A DNA stretch of 18,012 nt, from contig DZBC01000014.1 in the NCBI GenBank assembly GCA_022729835.1, forward strand, positions 1-18,012. The letters run 5' to 3'. The notes below the pieces were generated by a model. That model was not told the DNA's origin and did not search any database. It saw nothing but the letters and a program-made list of their open reading frames with translations. Of this stretch, positions 14,084-18,012 are shown in pieces. The first letter of the stretch is position 1. Each line of letters starts with the position of its first letter. Position numbers and translations under genes: made by a program. Source of the DNA: Sulfuricurvum sp. (GTDB lineage Bacteria > Campylobacterota > Campylobacteria > Campylobacterales > Sulfurimonadaceae).

Positions 14084-14842
14084 ATGGACTATTTCGCCAA
14101 ACGCATCATCCCCTGTCTGGATGTCAAAGACGGGCGCGTCGTTAAGGGGGTCAACTTTGTCGGCCTGCGCGACGCGGGAGACCCCGTGGAGGTGGCCAAG
14201 CGCTACAACGAAGAAGGCGCCGATGAGCTAACCTTTCTGGATATCACCGCCAGCTTTGAAAACCGCGACACCATCGTGCATATCGTCGAAGAGGTGGCAA
14301 AGCACGTCTTTATCCCGCTGACGGTGGGCGGAGGGATCCGAAAACTTGATGATATCTACGCGCTACTGAGTGTGGGCTGCGACAAAGTAAGCGTTAACTC
14401 CGCCGCAATCAAACGCCCCGAACTCATCGACGAAGGGGCCAAGCGCTTCGGCGCGCAGTGTATCGTCGTGGCGATCGATGTCAAAAAAACAGGTGATAAG
14501 TACCACGTCTATCTCAACGGCGGACGCATCGATACTGGGCTAGACGCGCTGGAGTGGGCGCGCGAAGCGGTCGATCGCGGTGCGGGCGAGATTTTGCTCA
14601 CCTCTATGGATACCGACGGCACCAAAGCGGGCTTTGATATCCCCATTACCCAAGCGATCAGCGAATTGGTGAATGTCCCCGTAATCGCCAGCGGCGGCGC
14701 GGGGAGTATGGAGCACATCAAAGAGGCGTTCGAGCACGGAGCCGACGCGGCGCTGGCGGCGAGCATCTTTCACTTTCGGGAGATCGAGATCATGGAGCTC
14801 AAGCGCTATTTGTCGCAAAACGGGATTCCGGTGCGGCTATGA
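14084..14842 (+). CDS. hisF: Imidazole glycerol phosphate synthase, cyclase subunit
   Basis: With the HisH glutaminase it converts PRFAR and ammonia to imidazole glycerol phosphate and AICAR in histidine synthesis. 252 residues, full (beta-alpha)8 barrel length. The general acid/base aspartates are Asp13 (IIPCLDVKDGRVVKG) and Asp132 (VVAIDVKK). Phosphate-binding loops are TVGGGIRKL and VIASGGAGS. ATG 14084 follows a weak AAAGAG; a TATAAT box lies 30 bp upstream. The stop overlaps the next start (ATGA). No hisH is in this window; here hisF heads a cluster with a nucleoside phosphorylase and rlmN. Confidence 0.97.
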   Translation: MDYFAKRIIPCLDVKDGRVVKGVNFVGLRDAGDPVEVAKRYNEEGADELTFLDITASFENRDTIVHIVEEVAKHVFIPLTVGGGIRKLDDIYALLSVGCDKVSVNSAAIKRPELIDEGAKRFGAQCIVVAIDVKKTGDKYHVYLNGGRIDTGLDALEWAREAVDRGAGEILLTSMDTDGTKAGFDIPITQAISELVNVPVIASGGAGSMEHIKEAFEHGADAALAASIFHFREIEIMELKRYLSQNGIPVRL

Positions 14843-15366
14843 TCCTCTGCGCCGGAAATATCGAAAGCTTCGACTTTGCTACCCCCATCGGCATCGGCCT
14901 TGTCGAAGCGGCGATGAACGTGACGCGGCTTTGTCTTTTTGATAAACCCGAGTATCTGCTTTTTATCGGCAGTGCCGGAAGTTACGGCGGCTTTGGGCTG
15001 CTTGAGCTGGTCGAGTCCAAAACCGCCGCCAATATCGAACTCTCCATGCTGCAAAACCAAGCCTACACCCCGCTCGATAATGTGGTCTCGACCTTTTGCG
15101 GCAGCGGGCGCGATGTGGTGGTGAACTCCTCAAACTACATCACGACCGACGCAGCGCTCGCAGAAAAGATGCTGGGGATGGGAATCGGAGTGGAAAATAT
15201 GGAGTTTTTTGCCGTCATGCGGGTGGCTCAGGAGTTTGGCATCAGATCGGGCGGGCTCTTTTGTATCACTAACCACTGCAATGCGCAGGCCCACAGTGAC
15301 TTTGCCGCAAACCACGAAGCCGCCAAAGCCAAACTCTCCTTACATGTAAAGGCCCGCTGCTTATGA
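14839..15366 (+). CDS. Purine-nucleoside phosphorylase-like protein
   Basis: 175 residues of the PNP/UDP phosphorylase superfamily: M-I-L-C-A-G-N-I-E-S-F-D-F-A-T-P, the glycine loop LLFIGSAGSYGGFG, the sugar/purine segment GVENMEFFAVMRVAQEFGI, and LFCITNHCNAQAHSDF. It is shorter than the usual ~230 residues of MTA/SAH nucleosidase and lacks a conventional N-terminal strand region. The position that is Asp in nucleosidases and hexameric PNPs is Asn (I-T-N-H), as in trimeric, 6-oxopurine-specific PNPs. Purine salvage is likely; futalosine cleavage is less so. It overlaps hisF (ATGA) and rlmN (ATGA). The C-tail is shaped by a TTACATGTAA copy (L-H-V-K). Confidence 0.75.
   Translation: MILCAGNIESFDFATPIGIGLVEAAMNVTRLCLFDKPEYLLFIGSAGSYGGFGLLELVESKTAANIELSMLQNQAYTPLDNVVSTFCGSGRDVVVNSSNYITTDAALAEKMLGMGIGVENMEFFAVMRVAQEFGIRSGGLFCITNHCNAQAHSDFAANHEAAKAKLSLHVKARCL
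15340..15349. repeat. TTACATGTAA palindrome, copy 9
   Basis: Exact copy in the last codons of the phosphorylase gene, read as L-H-V followed by Lys, about 15 bp from the stop. It is followed by AGGCC. Copy 10 lies only 65 bp downstream. Confidence 0.9.
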
Positions 15367-16433
15367 AACCCACTATTTTAGACTTCACCAAAGAGGAGCT
15401 TGCCTTACATGTAAAGCCCTCTTTTCGCGCCAAACAGATATTCGGATGGGTTTATCACCAATACGCGCAAGACTTTATGCAGATGGAGAATCTGCCCAAA
15501 GCCCTACGATCCGAGCTTGCCGAGCGCTTTGACATCATGCCGCTCTCGCTCGTGCGCAAAGAGGAGTCGAGTGACGGCACCATCAAATACCTCTTTGCTC
15601 TCGCGGATGGCAAAACGATCGAGACCGTACTGCTGCGCATGAAGGAGGAGTGGGTGGATGAGGAGGGGGTCAAGCACGCCTCGCGCTACACGGTGTGCGT
15701 CTCGACGCAAGTGGGCTGCAAGGTGGGCTGTTCGTTTTGCCTCACCGCAAAAGGGGGCTTTACCCGCGACCTATCCGCCGGGGAGATCGTGGCACAGGTG
15801 CTGATGGTAAAAATCGATCAAAACCTCGAAGCCGCCAGACGCCTCAACATCGTCTACATGGGCATGGGCGAGCCGCTTGACAACCTAGACAACCTCGCCA
15901 AAGCGGTCACGATCATCAAAGACGAAGAGGGGCTAAGCATCTCCGGCAAGCGCCAGACGGTCTCCACCAGCGGACTCTCGACCAAGATCGACAAGCTCGG
16001 CGCTATGGATCTGGGCGTGCATATCGCCATCAGCCTGCACGCGGTGGATGATGAACTGCGCAGCGAACTGATTCCGATGAACAAGGCGTATAATATCGCT
16101 TCGATTATCGACGCGGTGAAGCGCTTTCCCATCGACACGCGCAAACGGGTGATGTTTGAATATCTGGTGATCAAAGGCAAAAACGACGACTTGGGCTCTG
16201 CCAAAAAGCTGGTCAAACTGCTTAGTGGCATCAAGGCCAAGGTCAATCTGATCTACTTCAACCCCTATCCCGGCGGCCTCTACGAGCGCCCCGACGAGGC
16301 GAGCATGAAGGCTTTTAGCGACTTTTGCATCGAGCGCGGCCTACTTTGTACCATCCGCGACTCCAAGGGTCTGGATATCAGCGCCGCCTGCGGGCAGCTC
16401 AAAGAGAAAACTCAAGAGGAATTAAAGGCTTAA
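15363..16433 (+). CDS. rlmN: 23S rRNA/tRNA adenine-C2 methyltransferase (radical SAM)
   Basis: RlmN methylates C2 of A2503 in 23S rRNA and of A37 in some tRNAs by a radical-SAM, methyl-cysteine mechanism. 356 residues. The 4Fe-4S cluster cysteines are C119-x3-C123-x2-C126 (GCKVGCSFCLTAKGGFTRDL). The two mechanistic cysteines correspond to Cys112 (T-V-C-V-S) and Cys343 (D-I-S-A-A-C-G-Q-L). Also present are the SAM-binding Y-M-G-M-G-E-P-L-D-N and SLHAVDDELRSELIPMNK. ATG 15363 overlaps the phosphorylase stop. An exact TTACATGTAA at codons 14-17 gives L-H-V-K. Confidence 0.97.
   Translation: MKPTILDFTKEELALHVKPSFRAKQIFGWVYHQYAQDFMQMENLPKALRSELAERFDIMPLSLVRKEESSDGTIKYLFALADGKTIETVLLRMKEEWVDEEGVKHASRYTVCVSTQVGCKVGCSFCLTAKGGFTRDLSAGEIVAQVLMVKIDQNLEAARRLNIVYMGMGEPLDNLDNLAKAVTIIKDEEGLSISGKRQTVSTSGLSTKIDKLGAMDLGVHIAISLHAVDDELRSELIPMNKAYNIASIIDAVKRFPIDTRKRVMFEYLVIKGKNDDLGSAKKLVKLLSGIKAKVNLIYFNPYPGGLYERPDEASMKAFSDFCIERGLLCTIRDSKGLDISAACGQLKEKTQEELKA
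15405..15414. repeat. TTACATGTAA palindrome, copy 10
   Basis: Exact copy 42 bp inside rlmN, read as L-H-V followed by Lys. It is followed by AGCCC. Confidence 0.9.
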
Positions 16434-16435
16434 TC

Positions 16436-16540
16436 ATGGACACTACCACACTTATTTTGCTCGTTTTTATCGCACTGGTCGTCATCGTCGGGATCGGCGG
16501 TTTTTTGTGGGCAGTCAACCAAAAGGATGAGGAGCGTTAA
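16436..16540 (+). CDS. 34-residue single-pass membrane protein, possibly CcoS-like
   Basis: M-D-T-T-T, then an unbroken hydrophobic segment (about 6-24) leading into F-L-W-A-V-N-Q-K-D-E-E-R. Short length, one N-terminal membrane helix, a terminal F-x-W-A-V and a charged cytoplasmic tail resemble CcoS, the small assembly factor of cbb3-type cytochrome oxidase, but no ccoN/O/P/Q/G/H/I gene is in view. It starts 2 bp after the rlmN stop, with AAAGG 8 nt before ATG 16436, and ends 2 bp before the hemerythrin start, so it is translated within one operon. CcoS identity is tentative; a generic small membrane protein is the alternative. Confidence 0.6.
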   Translation: MDTTTLILLVFIALVVIVGIGGFLWAVNQKDEER

Positions 16541-16542
16541 GC

Positions 16543-17001
16543 ATGAGCGGCGAACTTGAGTGGAGCGACGCATACAAACTGGGCATCGACGAGATCGACG
16601 CGCAACACCACAAACTCTTTGATATCGTCCATGAGATTTTCGCGCTGAGCGATCATCCGGGGGTCAAAGAGGAAATCAAGCGTATTTTTTATGAGCTGAG
16701 CGCCTATATGGCGACCCACTTCAAAGATGAAGAGCGCTACATGGAGAGCATCGGCTTTCCCGAACTCGAAGCCCACCGCAAGCGCCATGAACAGATCATC
16801 GAGCAAACAGCCAACATCCTCAAAACCACCAAACCCTCCGCCGGAGTGAGCATCATCAAAACCAAGATGAAGGTCGCCGCCAAACAACTGCTCGTCGATC
16901 ACATCGTGCATGAAGATATGAAGATCAAACTCTACCTCGCCGGACTACGCAAACGCGCCCATGAAAACGCCGAAACCATCATTGCGCTTGATGAGCTATA
17001 A
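16543..17001 (+). CDS. Bacteriohemerythrin
   Basis: Single-domain, 152-residue hemerythrin, a cytoplasmic four-helix bundle with a di-iron site that reversibly binds O2. All ligands are visible: His22 (I-D-A-Q-H-H-K-L-F), His59 and Glu63 (T-H-F-K-D-E-E-R), His78 and His82 (A-H-R-K-R-H-E-Q), His120 and Asp125 (D-H-I-V-H-E-D). GAGGAG precedes ATG 16543. There is no attached signalling domain. Two bases separate it from the small membrane protein. In microaerophilic Campylobacterota such proteins are thought to buffer or deliver O2; pairing with a possible oxidase-assembly protein fits that. Confidence 0.95.
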   Translation: MSGELEWSDAYKLGIDEIDAQHHKLFDIVHEIFALSDHPGVKEEIKRIFYELSAYMATHFKDEERYMESIGFPELEAHRKRHEQIIEQTANILKTTKPSAGVSIIKTKMKVAAKQLLVDHIVHEDMKIKLYLAGLRKRAHENAETIIALDEL

Positions 17002-17002
17002 T
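16997..17002 (+). promoter_or_regulatory. TATAAT -10 box upstream of the NifX-family gene
   Basis: Perfect hexamer overlapping the hemerythrin stop codon. It would start transcription near 17009, just before AAGGAG (17019-17024) and ATG 17029. It could equally be an accident of the C-L-T-A-A stop context. Confidence 0.4.
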
Positions 17003-17028
17003 CGCACCAAAACATCCAAGGAGTTTCC

Positions 17029-17418
17029 ATGAAAATCGCCGTTCCCGTTAAAGACGAATCCCTAACTTTTTTCGGCAATGCCGGACACACCCCGCACTTC
17101 GCGGTCTTCGAGATGAGCGGAGCGGGCATGTTCAAGTCGTTCAAGCTCAGCGAACTGCGCCGCAATCCCCGCAGCGACCTCGACCATGACCACGATGATG
17201 ACGACCATCAATGCAGCCACGGCCACGACGATGCGGAGCATATCGCCCAGCATGACAAGATGGGCAAAGCGCTCGAAGATTGCGACTACCTTGTCGTCTC
17301 CCGCGCGTGCAAAAACACCGCCAACACCATGAAAAACCACGGCGTCTCTATCATCAAATACGACGGTGCCGACCGCTCCGGCGAAGCCATCTTGCGCCAA
17401 CTCGCCGCAAAGTTCTAA
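17029..17418 (+). CDS. NifX/NifB-C-terminal family protein with His/Asp-rich insert
   Basis: 129 residues of the dinitrogenase iron-molybdenum cofactor (Nif_DiMo-Co) family: M-K-I-A-V-P-V-K-D-E-S at the N-terminus, G-H-T-P-H-F-A-V-F-E, and a C-terminal half with D-Y-L-V-V-S-R-A-C and H-G-V-S-I-I-K-Y. Between the halves (about 50-75) is an insert of repeated His and Asp (DHDHDDDDHQCSHGHDDAEH), a likely metal-binding tract. Many such proteins occur outside nitrogen fixation, so cofactor, metal or Fe-S handling is all that can be inferred; no nif genes are here. AAGGAG lies 4 nt before ATG 17029. It follows the hemerythrin after 27 bp and may have its own promoter. Confidence 0.8.
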   Translation: MKIAVPVKDESLTFFGNAGHTPHFAVFEMSGAGMFKSFKLSELRRNPRSDLDHDHDDDDHQCSHGHDDAEHIAQHDKMGKALEDCDYLVVSRACKNTANTMKNHGVSIIKYDGADRSGEAILRQLAAKF

Positions 17419-17429
17419 ATCACAAAATC

Positions 17430-17449
17430 GCTGCCGCGCATCGGGCAGC
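17430..17449. terminator. Hairpin between convergent genes at the right end
   Basis: GCTGCC (17430-17435), an 8-nt loop, GGCAGC (17444-17449). On the minus strand GATTTTG follows, so it suits the leftward gene better; on the plus strand only TCTT follows. It lies in the 74-bp gap between convergent stops. Confidence 0.45.
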
Positions 17450-17492
17450 TCTTGACCTCTTCAACAAGAACATGGCTGACGATGCGCACCCT

Positions 17493-18011
17493 CTAGCGCC
17501 ACAAATCAAACACAACGGAGCAGCGCTCCTGATCTATCTGAAGATGATTGCTACCGTTCACATCCACGAAAATAAACTGATTACCGAAACTGTATAAAAA
17601 GCCCTCACCACCAGACCCGCCGTGCTCGATATCACCCAAACGATTCATGGCGATCCCCTCTACATTGTGCGGACTACCGGCAAAAAACCACTCAATATCT
17701 AACTTGCTGCCGTCATCTAGCATAATGACGCCCGAATAGGGTTGCGCACGATACGTTTCCCCGTATTGACAGGTATAACCGTTGTCATAAACTTTAGTAC
17801 CGTATCCGCCGTCATAGCGGGCTTTAATCGCCTGAAACGATAATTGATCCCGCCGCAACACTAGATCAAACGTAAAACGCATGTTCTCCGCGCACTCGAC
17901 ACCCGTTTGATACTCCATCGCTACGGCTGAATCGGCACCAAAAGTCCACGTGACGTTCTGATCTGCATATAACGGCGCATCCGGCCACCAATCGCGCAGA
18001 ACATCCGGCCA
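17493..18011 (-). CDS. Unrecognised protein, 5' end beyond the window
   Basis: 173 codons are visible, open to the window edge, so the start is missing. The visible part begins W-P-D-V-L-R-D-W-W-P-D-A-P-L-Y-A, a short tandem repeat encoded by the terminal inverted repeat, and continues as a soluble, aromatic-rich, probably beta-stranded protein (W-T-F-G-A-D, then FIFVDVNGSNHLQIDQERC near the end). Three cysteines are spaced through it (V-E-C-A, Y-T-C-Q, E-R-C-S), compatible with an exported protein. I cannot name a family. An internal ATG at 17918 would give 141 residues, but coherent sequence extends upstream of it. It converges on the NifX-family gene. Confidence 0.65.
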   Translation of the reverse strand, partial: WPDVLRDWWPDAPLYADQNVTWTFGADSAVAMEYQTGVECAENMRFTFDLVLRRDQLSFQAIKARYDGGYGTKVYDNGYTCQYGETYRAQPYSGVIMLDDGSKLDIEWFFAGSPHNVEGIAMNRLGDIEHGGSGGEGFLYSFGNQFIFVDVNGSNHLQIDQERCSVVFDLWR

Positions 18012-18012
18012 C
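17964..18012 (-). repeat. Right arm of 49-bp terminal inverted repeat
   Basis: Perfect reverse complement of 3-51. It forms part of the open frame of the right-edge gene, which continues smoothly inward, so this copy looks native. It ends exactly at the last base of the window. Confidence 0.9.

Noticed and set aside
1..18012. Transposon bounded by the terminal inverted repeats
   Set aside because: No transposase or integrase lies inside, the interior is core chromosomal genes, and target duplications cannot be assessed at the window edges.

Overview
The window looks like chromosomal DNA of a free-living Campylobacterota (Epsilonproteobacteria) bacterium, perhaps a Sulfuricurvum/Sulfurimonas-type sulfur oxidiser. 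The grounds are gene content and order: rnhA-rnc-aroC, thrS-infC-rpmI-rplT and rnj next to rsmA, as I recall them from Helicobacter and Campylobacter; a ThrRS without the N-terminal TGS domain; an RNase J with a long Arg-rich N-terminal extension; ThyX; and accessory sulfurtransferase, hemerythrin and possible cbb3-oxidase assembly genes. G+C is about one half and coding density about 95%. I see no tRNA, rRNA, CRISPR array, insertion sequence or prophage. Assignment below phylum is inference.

Layout, left to right. (1) 2-835 (+): sulfurtransferase whose 5' end is lost at the window edge. (2) 4667-814 (-): a compressed operon read leftwards, namely acidic protein, small lipoprotein, membrane-anchored TPR/zinc-ribbon protein, rnhA, rnc, aroC, with neighbours overlapping or only a few bases apart. 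(3) 6791-4749 (-): PAS-PAS-GGDEF-EAL protein with a degenerate cyclase motif and a complete phosphodiesterase site. (4) 7051-10137 (+): thrS, infC, rpmI, rplT, with an internal promoter and a possible structured leader before rplT. (5) 13969-10170 (-): rsmA, rnj, thyX and a tiny lipoprotein, facing rplT across a shared hairpin. (6) 14084-17418 (+): hisF, a PNP-like nucleoside phosphorylase and rlmN joined by ATGA overlaps, then a 34-residue membrane protein, a bacteriohemerythrin and a NifX-family protein with a His/Asp-rich insert. (7) 18011-17493 (-): 3' part of an unrecognised gene cut by the window end.

The strongest unexplained signal is a perfect 10-bp palindrome, TTACATGTAA. It occurs ten times exactly (plus one single-mismatch copy) where about 0.01-0.02 copies are expected by chance. 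Copies lie in genes of unrelated function and in intergenic DNA, many within about 45 bp of a gene start or stop, and in genes they are read as Leu-His-Val or Thr-Cys-Lys. This resembles iterated genome-wide elements such as cyanobacterial HIP1 or DNA uptake sequences more than a single operon's operator.

The second structural oddity is that the first and last ~50 bases form a perfect 49-bp inverted repeat (3-51 and 17964-18012). It is in frame with the right-edge gene but joined out of frame to the truncated sulfurtransferase, so an assembly or amplification junction is a serious possibility.

Most genes are housekeeping: shikimate and histidine synthesis, RNA processing (RNases III, HI and J; RsmA; RlmN), translation and dTMP synthesis. 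Second-messenger, envelope and oxygen/metal functions are interspersed.
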